Assembly: GCF_003149105.1 (NCBI RefSeq)
Contig: NZ_QGDS01000001.1
Span: 77,334 to 141,333 of the forward strand
From: Faecalicatena contorta
GTDB taxonomy: Bacteria > Bacillota > Clostridia > Lachnospirales > Lachnospiraceae
Length of the DNA stretch: 64,000 nucleotides
Reading direction: 5' to 3'
Part shown: piece by piece, positions 8,336-17,503 of the stretch
Layout of the letters: every line of letters begins with the position of its first letter
Numbering within the stretch: position 1 is the stretch's first letter
Program-made: the position numbers and the translations under genes
The notes under the pieces: model-generated
What the model saw: only the letters and a program-made list of their open reading frames with translations
Databases searched by the model: none
What the model was told of the DNA's origin: nothing

Positions 8336-9115
8336 ATGCATGTTTTAGATTTATTTAGGCTGGACCAAAAACTGGCGGTTGTTACAGGTGGGGCACAGGG
8401 ACTGGGAAAAGCAATGGCAGAAGCGATGGCGGACTGTGGAGCCGATATTGCTGTGTTAGACCTAAATGTGGATAAGGCTGCTGAAACCGCAAAATACATA
8501 GAAAACAAATACAACGTCAAGGCAAGAGCATTTCAGGTAAATGTGGCCGATGCAGATACTTGCTATGAAGTAGTGGAGGAGATATGTAAAGAGTGGGGAC
8601 ATATTGATGTGCTGTTGAATAATGCAGGTATTTGCATAAATGAGGCGGCTGAAAACGTGCCATTGGAAAACTGGCACAAGGTAATTGATATCAATATGAA
8701 TGGGGTCTGGTATATGTCACAGGCTGTGGGAAAAATCATGATAAAGCAGAATCATGGCAATATCATCAATATATCTTCTATGTCCGGATTTATTGTAAAT
8801 GACCCACAGGGCCAGGTTTCGTATAATACATCAAAAGCAGGAGTGTCGCATATGACAAAATCCCTGGCTGCAGAGTGGGTTAAGTACGGAATCAGAGTGA
8901 ATTCTATTGCTCCGGGATATATGGATACTGATTTAGTACATAAGACCTATGAAGAGGATGGGGTATGGGCAAGACGCTGGAATTCCCTGACTCCCATGAA
9001 ACGTCCCGGCAAGCCGGAAGAGCTGGGACCATTGGTTGTATATTTGGCAAGTGATGCGTCCACATATATGACAGGGTCCGTTGTATTGTGTGACGGCGGA
9101 TATACAATTTGGTAA
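8336..9115 (+). CDS. SDR-family polyol/sugar dehydrogenase
   Basis: 259-residue classical short-chain dehydrogenase. Cofactor motif GGAQGLGKAMA (about 20-30), with an acidic residue after the second strand (VLDLN) that favours NAD(H). LLNNAGI (about 97-103), catalytic Ser in ISSMSG (about 144) and YNTSKAG with the catalytic Tyr/Lys (about 163-167). The C-terminal GSVVLCDGGYTIW is typical. RBS GGAGGG at 8324. It probably oxidises a polyol or sugar in this cluster alongside the zinc dehydrogenase at 17504. The next gene starts 16 bases later. Confidence 0.88.
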   Translation: MHVLDLFRLDQKLAVVTGGAQGLGKAMAEAMADCGADIAVLDLNVDKAAETAKYIENKYNVKARAFQVNVADADTCYEVVEEICKEWGHIDVLLNNAGICINEAAENVPLENWHKVIDINMNGVWYMSQAVGKIMIKQNHGNIINISSMSGFIVNDPQGQVSYNTSKAGVSHMTKSLAAEWVKYGIRVNSIAPGYMDTDLVHKTYEEDGVWARRWNSLTPMKRPGKPEELGPLVVYLASDASTYMTGSVVLCDGGYTIW

Positions 9116-9131
9116 AGGAATATGTGAGCAT

Positions 9132-10073
9132 ATGATTGAATTGCAGAATGTTTGTAAATATTATGGCAATAAACTTGCTTTGGACAATGTATCGTTTTCA
9201 ATAGACAATGCAAGCATCATAGGTCTGCTGGGTAAAAATGGGGCAGGTAAAAGTACGCTCATGAACATTATGACAGGGTACTTGCCCGCAACAGCAGGAG
9301 ATGTTGTTGTAGATGGAGTGTCTATCAGTGATGCACCCCGGGAAGTAAAATCTAAAGTCGGATATTTGCCGGAAAAACCTCCGGTTTATGACACGATGTC
9401 GGTGTATGAGTTTTTATGCTATGTAGCCAGACTGAAAGGGGTACCTTCCCGCAGTGTATCATCGGTAGTCAGTAATATTATCGAACAGACAGCTTTGGGA
9501 GATGTGGCAAGGCGTCTTATCCGTAATCTGTCCAAGGGCTACCAGCAGAGAGTGGGAATTGCCCAGGCTATGGTGGGTGAACCTGAGATATTGATTCTGG
9601 ATGAACCGACAGTAGGACTTGATCCTTCACAGGTGGTGGAAATCCGGTCACTTTTAACAGAATATGCAAAAGATCATGTAATAATTATTAGTTCACATAT
9701 ATTGACAGAAATTTCTGAGATATGTGACAGGATTTTAATCCTTAATGAAGGAAAGCTGATTAAAGATTGTCAGGTGTCTGAACTGGGTAATTCAGGTAAA
9801 AAGCACATTTTCATTCGTGTAGATACTGAAAGGACCCATTTTGAAGAGATCCTTCAAAAGAGCCTGGCAAATTACAGATATGATTATAAAGGGGCAGGTG
9901 AGCCGGGATGCAGTGACTGGAAATTAATCGCAGAGCCGCATGAGGAAGATATCCGTAAAAAGATATTTAGCACTGTTATGGAGAATAAGCTCAATCTATT
10001 GCAGATGTTCCCGGTAAATACGGAGATAGAAGATACCTTTCTTGATTTAACATCAGGCAGGCATCTCAATTAA
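9132..10073 (+). CDS. ABC-2 type transporter ATPase, GldA-like
   Basis: 313 residues from the ATG at 9132; the earlier in-frame start at 9081 lies inside the SDR. Walker A GKNGAGKST (about 35-43), signature LSKGYQQR (about 133-140), Walker B ILILDEPT followed by an H-loop (IISSHIL). The two-residue VG-LDP D-loop and the C-terminal domain are as in the CcmA/GldA/NatA exporter class, not sugar importers. It is followed by a six-helix permease, a GldG-like protein and a DUF4340 protein, with gaps or overlaps of a few bases, so these four form one complex or unit. Confidence 0.88.
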   Translation: MIELQNVCKYYGNKLALDNVSFSIDNASIIGLLGKNGAGKSTLMNIMTGYLPATAGDVVVDGVSISDAPREVKSKVGYLPEKPPVYDTMSVYEFLCYVARLKGVPSRSVSSVVSNIIEQTALGDVARRLIRNLSKGYQQRVGIAQAMVGEPEILILDEPTVGLDPSQVVEIRSLLTEYAKDHVIIISSHILTEISEICDRILILNEGKLIKDCQVSELGNSGKKHIFIRVDTERTHFEEILQKSLANYRYDYKGAGEPGCSDWKLIAEPHEEDIRKKIFSTVMENKLNLLQMFPVNTEIEDTFLDLTSGRHLN

Positions 10074-10085
10074 AGAGGGTGAATT

Positions 10086-10790
10086 ATGAGAACAACCTTT
10101 GTGCGTGAGTTCCAAGAATATTTCAATACAATGTTGGGATATGTTTTCGTCAGTGCTTTCCTGTTTCTGGCCGGAGTATTTTTTTCGGTGAATAACATAA
10201 ACACATTAAACGCGGAGTTTAATACAACATTAAATGACTGTATCTATGTGTTCTTACTTACAGCTCCCCTTTTGACTATGAAGCTTTTGGCGGAGGAGAA
10301 AAAAACAAAGAGGGACCAGCTGCTTATGACGACAAGAACAACACTTTCGTCAATCATTGCCGGTAAGTTTTTGGCTGCTTTATCAGTTTTTGCGGTAACA
10401 CTGTGCTGCACATTGATATATCCAGTTATTTTGTTCATTTACGGCTCCATTTCAGCAACCCTGATTATGAATGGATACATAGGTTTCTTCTTCCTTGGAA
10501 TGGCATTTATATCTGTTGGTATGTTTGCTTCCTCCATCACAGAAAGTCAGCTGACCTCAGCAATATGTACATATGGAATTCTGCTGCTGTTTCTGTGTAT
10601 GGATTTGATTATATCCAAAATACATGTAGGGATTATAACATCATTTCTTCAATGGTTTTCATTATTTGAAAGATTTAAATCCTACCAGTATGGGACATTT
10701 AGTATTGCATCAGTAGTTTATTACATCTCTTTTTCTTTCGTGTTTCTAAATCTTAGTATTATGGTGATGAAATATAGGAGGTTAAAGTGA
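10086..10790 (+). CDS. ABC-2 type permease, GldF-like
   Basis: 234 residues, almost entirely membrane: about six hydrophobic segments (near 18-36, 50-66, 100-125, 133-155, 160-180, 208-228). KLLAEEKKTKRDQLLMTTRTT after the second helix is the cytoplasmic coupling region typical of ABC-2 permeases of the GldF/NosY group. It begins 12 bases after the ATPase and ends in a TGATG overlap with the next gene. Acts in the cytoplasmic membrane with the ATPase at 9132. Confidence 0.85.
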   Translation: MRTTFVREFQEYFNTMLGYVFVSAFLFLAGVFFSVNNINTLNAEFNTTLNDCIYVFLLTAPLLTMKLLAEEKKTKRDQLLMTTRTTLSSIIAGKFLAALSVFAVTLCCTLIYPVILFIYGSISATLIMNGYIGFFFLGMAFISVGMFASSITESQLTSAICTYGILLLFLCMDLIISKIHVGIITSFLQWFSLFERFKSYQYGTFSIASVVYYISFSFVFLNLSIMVMKYRRLK

Positions 10791-12205
10791 TGGAGCATAA
10801 AAAATTGACCAGATTTCAAAATCTTATTCTTTTAGGATATATGGTTTTACTTATTGGGTGTGCAGTTGTAGTGACTCTGGTAGTGGAAAAAATAGAATCT
10901 CGTTTTAATTTGAGATGGGATTTAACGAACAGTCAAATATATTCTATTGGGGATACGACAAAAGAAGTATTGGAAAAATTAGACAAGGATATAACTATTT
11001 ATACGCTTTACGAAACTGGAAGTGAAGACCGTACAATATCGGAAATATTAGCAAGATATAAGCAGAAAAGTTCTTACCTAAAGGTTGTCAATGTAGATCC
11101 GCTGGAGAGCCCTTTCTTTACACAGCAATTTGAAACAGATGATACTAAGATAGAGGAATCATCATTAGTCATTCAGGCAGATGATACGAAAGATTTCCGT
11201 GTAATCAATGCACAGGATTTATATGAATGGCAGCTGGAAGAGGATCAGCTTTATGCCACTGGGATGATTGCGGAGCAGCGCATTACATCTGCGATATTTT
11301 CCATTGAAGGCGGAAGGCAGGCAGCAGCATATTTTGTGACAGGGCATGGAGAGATGAATGTATCGGAACAATATTATCTGGCTAAAACACTGGAAAGTGA
11401 TGGATATAAAGTTTCACCTTATGACCTGGTCTATAATGATACAGCTCTGACATCTGATGACTGCCTGTTGTTTTTATCCCCTGTAAAGGATCTGACGGAT
11501 GAAGAATATAAGATCTTACAGAGGTTTATGGATGAAGGAGGAAAATCGGTATATCTGATTAATCCGCTGACGGAGGAGCTGCCCAATTTTAATCGGCTGT
11601 TTGGCTTCTATGGACTTGAATTAGAAGATAATTTAATAGTAGAAACCGACAGTAATAATTACCTGAACAGCCAGATTATGATAAAACCCCAGATGAATAA
11701 GGAAAACCCGGTTCTTCAGTCAGTTATTGAAGCAGATGCGGGACTGGTACTCCCACGCTGCAGGGGAATCACGAGTATTGAAAAGGAAAATATAAAATTA
11801 GACCCTATACTATATAGCTCAGAGAGTAGTTATGGGAAAGTGAATTCATATACTGAAACGCTGGACAAAGAAACCGGAGATACAGAAGGACCATTTTTAT
11901 TAGGAGCGGCAGCCAGCAATAACCAAAATGATTCAAAAATTGTCCTGCTTGGAAGCAGTGATTTTGTTTCAACGTTGGAAAACGCAAAATATGAAGGAAA
12001 TATAGCGCTTTTTATGGATTCCGTAACATGGGCATCTGGAAAAGTAAATTCTGTAGCAATTCAGCCAAAGTCGCTTGTATCGGCACCGCTGAAAATTCCA
12101 AGTACAGCAGCCGGCTACAGACTGATGATTTTAGTGATTATAGTCATGCCTGTCATTATATTGATAAGCGGGGCATTTGTATGGCGGAGGAGACTTAGCC
12201 GATGA
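10790..12205 (+). CDS. GldG-like ABC-transporter auxiliary protein
   Basis: About 471 residues. ATG at 10790 overlaps the stop of the permease (TGATG), with AGGAGG 7 bases upstream; a GTG at 10787 is a weaker alternative. One N-terminal membrane helix (about 14-36), a long extracytoplasmic part and one C-terminal helix (about 442-464) ending in RRRLSR. It has the family hallmark AAYFVTGHGEMN near residue 175-186 and a DUF4350/ABC_transp_aux-like middle. In gliding Bacteroidetes GldG partners GldA and GldF; in Firmicutes the role is not known. The gene ends in an ATGA overlap with the DUF4340 gene. Confidence 0.85.
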   Translation: MEHKKLTRFQNLILLGYMVLLIGCAVVVTLVVEKIESRFNLRWDLTNSQIYSIGDTTKEVLEKLDKDITIYTLYETGSEDRTISEILARYKQKSSYLKVVNVDPLESPFFTQQFETDDTKIEESSLVIQADDTKDFRVINAQDLYEWQLEEDQLYATGMIAEQRITSAIFSIEGGRQAAAYFVTGHGEMNVSEQYYLAKTLESDGYKVSPYDLVYNDTALTSDDCLLFLSPVKDLTDEEYKILQRFMDEGGKSVYLINPLTEELPNFNRLFGFYGLELEDNLIVETDSNNYLNSQIMIKPQMNKENPVLQSVIEADAGLVLPRCRGITSIEKENIKLDPILYSSESSYGKVNSYTETLDKETGDTEGPFLLGAAASNNQNDSKIVLLGSSDFVSTLENAKYEGNIALFMDSVTWASGKVNSVAIQPKSLVSAPLKIPSTAAGYRLMILVIIVMPVIILISGAFVWRRRLSR

Positions 12206-13554
12206 AGCAAAAAAGGAAAATCATTCTATCTGGGTTTTTGCTTATATTGATTTTGGGATCAGGGGTGTGTTACTTAACAATGGATAATAGCGCCGGACCT
12301 GATGATGCAGCGGCCTGGATTTGTACGGACGGGATTGACGGTATTACAGAGATTTCAATATATAGCAATGAGGATAATCAGATGCTGTCCTTTACCAAGA
12401 GAGAGACATCCTGGAAGGGCGATGACGGCAGTTCCTATGACAATAATCAGTTTGCTTCATATCTCGCTGTACTAGGCTATATGAAGACAGAGCAAAAGCT
12501 GGAAGCCACAGACAGCGAAAAACAGGAATATGGACTGAAGGCACCTGCTTATACGGTTCGTGTATCATACGATGGCGGGAAAGAATTTAATTATAACATA
12601 GGAAAATTTGTGGATAATACAGGCATGTATATATCAAGTAACGGTGGAAACAGTGTATATCTGATTGATGTCCGGCGTGCAAGGATGCTGGAAGATATGG
12701 TTGCCTCTCTGTATGATGTGGCATTAACAAATGTAAAGTTTGATGAGATACGGGGAATCCAACTGTCTGTACCGGAGAATGATCTGATATTAATGAACCG
12801 CTCTGAAGCGCCGCGGGCAAATGGCAGCTTTTACTGGAATATATTTAAGCCCTTTGCCTGGAATGCAGATACAAAAAAGGTGGACGCTCTCATTGAGACA
12901 ATGAAAGATATTGGTACTTTAAAGAGAACGAAAGGTGAAGTTTCTGCTGAAGAGTGTGGACTGGAAAAGGATGAAAGCCAGCTTCCTGCTGTTACTTTCT
13001 ATGATACATATGACAGTGAACTGACAGTTTACCTGGGGAAGGCACAGGGTGATTATGTATATTGTAAAACAAATTATCTGGAGGGAATCTATTTAATAGA
13101 TAAGAAGATTCAGCAGGTAATGAATATAAATACCAATGATATTATTGATACCTCGTTGTATTACTATGAAATACCATCTATAAAAACATGTACTGTTCAA
13201 TGGCTGGGAGAAACGTATGAACTCAGTGCCAAATGGGTTACTGCCAGTGAAGAGGGAAATCGAGGTCAGCGCTGCTGCCTGAATGGAAACAGCATTACAG
13301 GCGCCGAATACAGTTCCATAGTAAGCTGGTTTTCGGATACAAAAGTGAAACAAATTCTGGATTCCCCCGATGAACAGGGGGAGATATTAGGAACTATTAC
13401 AGTGGAGCGGCTGTCGCCTCCTTATGAACAAGTACTAACATTAAGCACAGTGCAGACAAATGATTCTATCATACAGGTGAATTTGGATCAATCCGCAGCA
13501 GTATATATCGAAAAGCAGGATGTGGAAAGTTTCATATCTTCACTTAAGCGATAA
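12202..13554 (+). CDS. DUF4340-containing membrane-anchored protein
   Basis: 450 residues: an N-terminal signal-anchor (about 5-26), then repeated beta-rich segments typical of DUF4340, including YGLKAPAYTVRVSYDGG and a second similar block around 250-290 (CGLEKDESQLPAVTFYD, LTVYLGKAQGDYVYCK). Overlaps the GldG-like gene by four bases. DUF4340 genes commonly follow gldG-type genes in Firmicutes, Spirochaetes and Bacteroidetes, so this is the fourth component of the module. Most of the protein is outside the membrane. Function unknown. Confidence 0.85.
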   Translation: MKQKRKIILSGFLLILILGSGVCYLTMDNSAGPDDAAAWICTDGIDGITEISIYSNEDNQMLSFTKRETSWKGDDGSSYDNNQFASYLAVLGYMKTEQKLEATDSEKQEYGLKAPAYTVRVSYDGGKEFNYNIGKFVDNTGMYISSNGGNSVYLIDVRRARMLEDMVASLYDVALTNVKFDEIRGIQLSVPENDLILMNRSEAPRANGSFYWNIFKPFAWNADTKKVDALIETMKDIGTLKRTKGEVSAEECGLEKDESQLPAVTFYDTYDSELTVYLGKAQGDYVYCKTNYLEGIYLIDKKIQQVMNINTNDIIDTSLYYYEIPSIKTCTVQWLGETYELSAKWVTASEEGNRGQRCCLNGNSITGAEYSSIVSWFSDTKVKQILDSPDEQGEILGTITVERLSPPYEQVLTLSTVQTNDSIIQVNLDQSAAVYIEKQDVESFISSLKR

Positions 13555-13741
13555 AGTGGAAATATGAGGTTGGTAAGTTATATACGGCGGAGTTCAAAGA
13601 GAGCTGAATTTTAATAAGTCAACACTTTAGAGAGAGGAGGAAAGTGGAAAGAACTTTGTGATTCTGATCGGCTGTCATAAGGGCAGATATCTTTCGGTGA
13701 AAGATTCCCTGACGGACAAAATAAAAAATTGGAGGTAAAAA

Positions 13742-14887
13742 ATGAAAGGTATGAAGAAGGTAATAGGGATAGTATTAGGACTTGTATTTGTTTTTTCCTT
13801 AACTGCATGCAATGGCCAGGAAGATGCAAGTGCAGAAAAAGACAGCAGTGCAAAAGAAGATAGTTCAACGGGCAGCAGCTCGGACACGCCGCTGGTAGCA
13901 TTCTCAAACAAAGGACTGGATTATTACTTCTGGACGGTATGTCAGAAATCCGCAGAGCAGGCCTGCACAGACAGAGGCTGGTCCTTTGAAGCTTCCGATG
14001 CGAAACTTGACAGTGCAAAGCAGTTTGATCAATTTGTTAACTTCATTAATAAGAAACCGGCAGCTATTATAGCGGACTCTATTGACTCTGAAGGACTGAT
14101 TGCTGCGGCTGATCAGGCTGTTGCTGCAGGAATTCCGGTAGCAATTGTGGATACACCTCTTACTGGTGGTGACATTGCGGTAACAGTGGCATTTGATAAT
14201 TATGATGCAGGAACTCTGGCAGCGGAGGCAATTATTAAAGCCCTGGAGGATAAGTATGGTGAGGCGAAAGGTACGGTTGTTAACTGTTATGGGGCAATGA
14301 GTTCTGAGGCCTGGAGATTAAGAAAAGAAGGTATGGATGCAGTATTTGCAGAATACCCGAATGTGAATTATATTGCGGTACCGGCTGAAGGTGAGATTGC
14401 AACTACACAGGATGCAGTGCTGAATCAGTTTGCATCAGGCATTCAAATAGATGCCTTACATACTCCATCAGATAACCCGGGACAGGGTTTAGTAGCAGCT
14501 TTAAAGATGGAAAATAAGTGGGTTACGCGTGATGATAAAGACCATGTCATTATAGTCACAATTGATGGGGAACCCATTGCAAACAAGTTTATTGAAGAAG
14601 GATATTATGATTATTCTATTGCACAGGATGGATATTCTTATGGACAGATAGCAGTAGAAATGCTTGAAAAGTATTCTATGAAGGGCGAAGATGTGCCATT
14701 AGGACCATATGAGAATAAAGATTACTATTGGGAAAAATGTGAAATTATTGAATCAGATTCCGGTCCATATGTGAAGGTTCCTGCTTATGAAATTAATCCG
14801 GATAACTGCACAGACCCGCGTCACTGGGGTATTGTAGCAGAAGAAAAGCTGGGAATAGAATATGACATGTCGGCTGTTGAGAACTAG
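13742..14887 (+). CDS. Ribose-type ABC importer substrate-binding lipoprotein
   Basis: 381 residues with a lipoprotein signal (lipobox LTAC, Cys about 22) and a Ser/Asp/Lys-rich linker, then a type I periplasmic-binding fold of the RbsB class: FSNKGLDYYFWTV opening, NKKPAAIIADSIDSEGLIAAADQAVAAGIPVAIVDT, and YGAMSSEAWRLRKEGMDAVFAEYPN. GGAGG sits 7 bases ahead of the ATG. It is the binding protein of the importer completed by the next two genes. The substrate is probably a pentose or polyol, judging from the dehydrogenase and kinase downstream. Longer than RbsB by about 80 residues. Confidence 0.92.
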   Translation: MKGMKKVIGIVLGLVFVFSLTACNGQEDASAEKDSSAKEDSSTGSSSDTPLVAFSNKGLDYYFWTVCQKSAEQACTDRGWSFEASDAKLDSAKQFDQFVNFINKKPAAIIADSIDSEGLIAAADQAVAAGIPVAIVDTPLTGGDIAVTVAFDNYDAGTLAAEAIIKALEDKYGEAKGTVVNCYGAMSSEAWRLRKEGMDAVFAEYPNVNYIAVPAEGEIATTQDAVLNQFASGIQIDALHTPSDNPGQGLVAALKMENKWVTRDDKDHVIIVTIDGEPIANKFIEEGYYDYSIAQDGYSYGQIAVEMLEKYSMKGEDVPLGPYENKDYYWEKCEIIESDSGPYVKVPAYEINPDNCTDPRHWGIVAEEKLGIEYDMSAVEN

Positions 14888-14920
14888 ATTCGTATACAAA
14901 CTGGTTCAATAGTTAAGAAA

Positions 14921-14956
14921 CCAATCCGGCGGGGTATCGATGCCTCTCCGGGTTGG
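14921..14956 (+). other. Intercistronic hairpin between binding protein and ATPase
   Basis: Arms ccaatccgg / ccgggttgg (one G-T pair) with further pairing inside, and no T-run. Such hairpins often protect the 3' end of the binding-protein message so it is expressed above the rest of the transporter. The second ribose-type operon has one in the same place (50152-50215). Confidence 0.5.
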
Positions 14957-14977
14957 AAAGGAGGGAGAACCTTTCAT

Positions 14978-16489
14978 ATGGAAAAAGACGTAATACTGGA
15001 AGCAGAGCATATAAACAAAAATTTTGGAAAAACTTGTGCACTTAAAGATGCAAGCATTTCAATTAAAAGAGGCTCTATTCATTCCCTTGTTGGTAAAAAC
15101 GGTGCAGGTAAAAGTACAATCGTTAATATCATTGCGGGCGTGTACAGACAGACAAGCGGAGACATTACTTTTGAGGGGATGAGTATTGGTCATTTAAGTT
15201 TTAAAGAAAGGCAGGATATGGGTATCAGGCTTGTGACACAGCATGCCAGTGTTGTACTTGATCTGGATGTGGCAGAAAATATTTTCCTGGGACTTTGGCC
15301 GAAAAATAAAGCAAGGCTTGTTGACCGCAGACTGATGCATGAAAATGCACAGAAGATACTGGATGAATACGGCCTGAAGGTCGATCCGTATGAACTTGTC
15401 CGCAGGCTTACTCCTGTGGAGCAGCGCAAATTAAATATCATCCGTGCAATGTTCGGAGGAGGCAAATTGATTATTCTTGATGAACCTACAACATCGCTTT
15501 CTATCGAGGATAGAAATAATTTATTTCGATTTGTAAGGCACCATGCTGAACATGGAGTTGCCTTTATATTAATATCCCACTATCTGGAAGAAATTCTTCA
15601 GGTTTCCAGTGAAATTACCGTGTTGCGTGATGGACGTGTATATTCTGGAAATATGGAACAGGGCAGTACAAGTGACAAAGAGATGGAGCTTGCAAAGTTA
15701 ATCGCAGGGGAAGATGTTGAACTGACTTATAGGAATAAAGATAAAAAAGTAAGCGAAGAGGTCGTGGTAAAGTGTGAAGGAATCAGTGCAAAATTTCTTG
15801 AATCAACAGATTTTCAGATTCATCGCGGTGAGATAGTAGGTTTTGTGGGATTCTCCGGCTCAGGGGCACGGGAATTGTGCTTAGCTCTTTATGGGATGAT
15901 AAAGAAGAAAAGTGGAAAGGTAACTGTATGTGGAAAGGAAACGGATATTAAAAATCCTACCGATGCATTGAAATACAAAATATGCCTCGTTCCAAATGAC
16001 CGGCATGCCGAGGGTATTGTACCAATCATGAGTGTAAAAGAAAATATTGGTTTTTCCTGTCTGCGAACGAGCCTGTTAGGCAGGTTTGGGTTATTAGACA
16101 GAAGAAAAGAAACCACATTGGCTGAGGATTTTGTGAAACGGCTTGCCATTAAGACACAGTCTATTTATGCCACGAGTGGGAGTCTGTCAGGGGGAAACCA
16201 GCAAAAAGTAGTGTTAGCAAAAGTTTTGGCGGTGAATTCAACATTACTAATTTTGGATGAACCTACGATTGGTATTGATATTAAAAGCCGGGAAGAAATT
16301 ATGGGCTTGATAAAGGAATTAACGAATGAAGGCATGAGTGTAATTTATCTGACTAACGATTTTGAGGAATTACTTCGTATTGTTGACCGTGTAGTTATTT
16401 TCAGCGAAGGGAAAATAGTAGGAAATATGAAAAATGAAAATCTAACGTCTGATATGATAGTTAATATCCGGGATCGGAGGACACTGTAG
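14978..16489 (+). CDS. Ribose-type ABC importer ATPase (tandem domains)
   Basis: 503 residues with two ATPase domains as in RbsA/XylG/MglA. Domain 1 has Walker A GKNGAGKST (about 38-46) and Walker B LIILDEPT; domain 2 has a degenerate P-loop GFSGSGARE, signature LSGGNQQKV and LLILDEPTIG. The first-domain signature is degraded (LTPVEQRKL), a feature common in this family. It powers sugar uptake with the binding protein upstream and the permease 2 bases downstream. Confidence 0.93.
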   Translation: MEKDVILEAEHINKNFGKTCALKDASISIKRGSIHSLVGKNGAGKSTIVNIIAGVYRQTSGDITFEGMSIGHLSFKERQDMGIRLVTQHASVVLDLDVAENIFLGLWPKNKARLVDRRLMHENAQKILDEYGLKVDPYELVRRLTPVEQRKLNIIRAMFGGGKLIILDEPTTSLSIEDRNNLFRFVRHHAEHGVAFILISHYLEEILQVSSEITVLRDGRVYSGNMEQGSTSDKEMELAKLIAGEDVELTYRNKDKKVSEEVVVKCEGISAKFLESTDFQIHRGEIVGFVGFSGSGARELCLALYGMIKKKSGKVTVCGKETDIKNPTDALKYKICLVPNDRHAEGIVPIMSVKENIGFSCLRTSLLGRFGLLDRRKETTLAEDFVKRLAIKTQSIYATSGSLSGGNQQKVVLAKVLAVNSTLLILDEPTIGIDIKSREEIMGLIKELTNEGMSVIYLTNDFEELLRIVDRVVIFSEGKIVGNMKNENLTSDMIVNIRDRRTL

Positions 16490-16491
16490 AT

Positions 16492-17478
16492 ATGGAAAAG
16501 TTAAAAAAGGGTAATGTAGACAATTTGAAATTGAAATTTATAGATAATGTAGTATGGGTATTATTACTGATTGGTATTGTTGTATTTATTATACTCAAGC
16601 CAACCTATTTTAATCCTTTTACAAATATGGGACTATATCTGAATATTCCTATGCAGGCTTCTGTAATGGGAGTTATGACCATTGGATTAGCAGGTACGAT
16701 ATTACTGGGAGATATTGATCTTTCCTGTGTCGGTATTATGTCAGTGTCGGCAGCAGTTGGGATTTTGCTGTTTAAAACAAGTCATGTACCGGTTCCTGTT
16801 GCAATTATTGTTATTTTGCTGATGGGAGGTCTGCTGGGATTTGTCAATGGAGTGCTGATAGCAAAGCTTAAAGCAGTCGCTCTGATAGAAACACTGGCAA
16901 TGAACACAACCCTGGCGGGAGTTGTTTTAGCTATTACAAGAGGACGTACAATTACGATAAATGAAAGGGCGTATACTGCAGTTGGACAGGGAAAATTGTT
17001 TAGTACAATCCCGTACCTTGTAATTATTTTCATTCTTATTTATGTCCTGATGTATTTTGTCTGGAACAGAACACCTTTAGGCCGGAGTCTTTTTGTTGTC
17101 GGCGGAAACGCAAAGTGCGCCAGGGTATCTGGTATTAATGTGGATAAAATCCGTATTATGGCATTTACTATATCCGGTTTAATGGCAGGGCTGGCAGGAC
17201 TGATGCTTTCATCCAAAATGGGATCCATAAACAGTGTATTTGGTTCCTCTTATTCCATGGATATTATTGCTGCTGCGGTAATTGGAGGAACATCTCTTGC
17301 AGGGGGGATTGGTAAGGTTTCTGGTGTTTTGGGCGGAGTATTGCTCTTGAATTTTGTGCAGGTCGGCCTGCAGGTCTTTGGAATGGATTCCTATTATGTT
17401 CAGGCAGTCACTGGTTTAATCATTTTATTAGCGGTACTTATTGATTCATTTAGAATACGGCTGGCTAATAAGGAGTAA
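16492..17478 (+). CDS. Ribose-type ABC importer permease
   Basis: 328 residues, mostly membrane-spanning (about 8-10 helices). Family motifs: LLGDIDLSCVGIMSVSA (about 71-87), AGLAGLMLSSKMGS, and AAAVIGGTSLAGGIGKVSG (about 258-276), the cytoplasmic coupling segment of RbsC-type permeases. Starts two bases after the ATPase stop. Only one permease gene is present, so it probably acts as a homodimer. Confidence 0.93.
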   Translation: MEKLKKGNVDNLKLKFIDNVVWVLLLIGIVVFIILKPTYFNPFTNMGLYLNIPMQASVMGVMTIGLAGTILLGDIDLSCVGIMSVSAAVGILLFKTSHVPVPVAIIVILLMGGLLGFVNGVLIAKLKAVALIETLAMNTTLAGVVLAITRGRTITINERAYTAVGQGKLFSTIPYLVIIFILIYVLMYFVWNRTPLGRSLFVVGGNAKCARVSGINVDKIRIMAFTISGLMAGLAGLMLSSKMGSINSVFGSSYSMDIIAAAVIGGTSLAGGIGKVSGVLGGVLLLNFVQVGLQVFGMDSYYVQAVTGLIILLAVLIDSFRIRLANKE

Positions 17479-17503
17479 TACATGTGAAACGTGAGGTGAA
17501 AGT

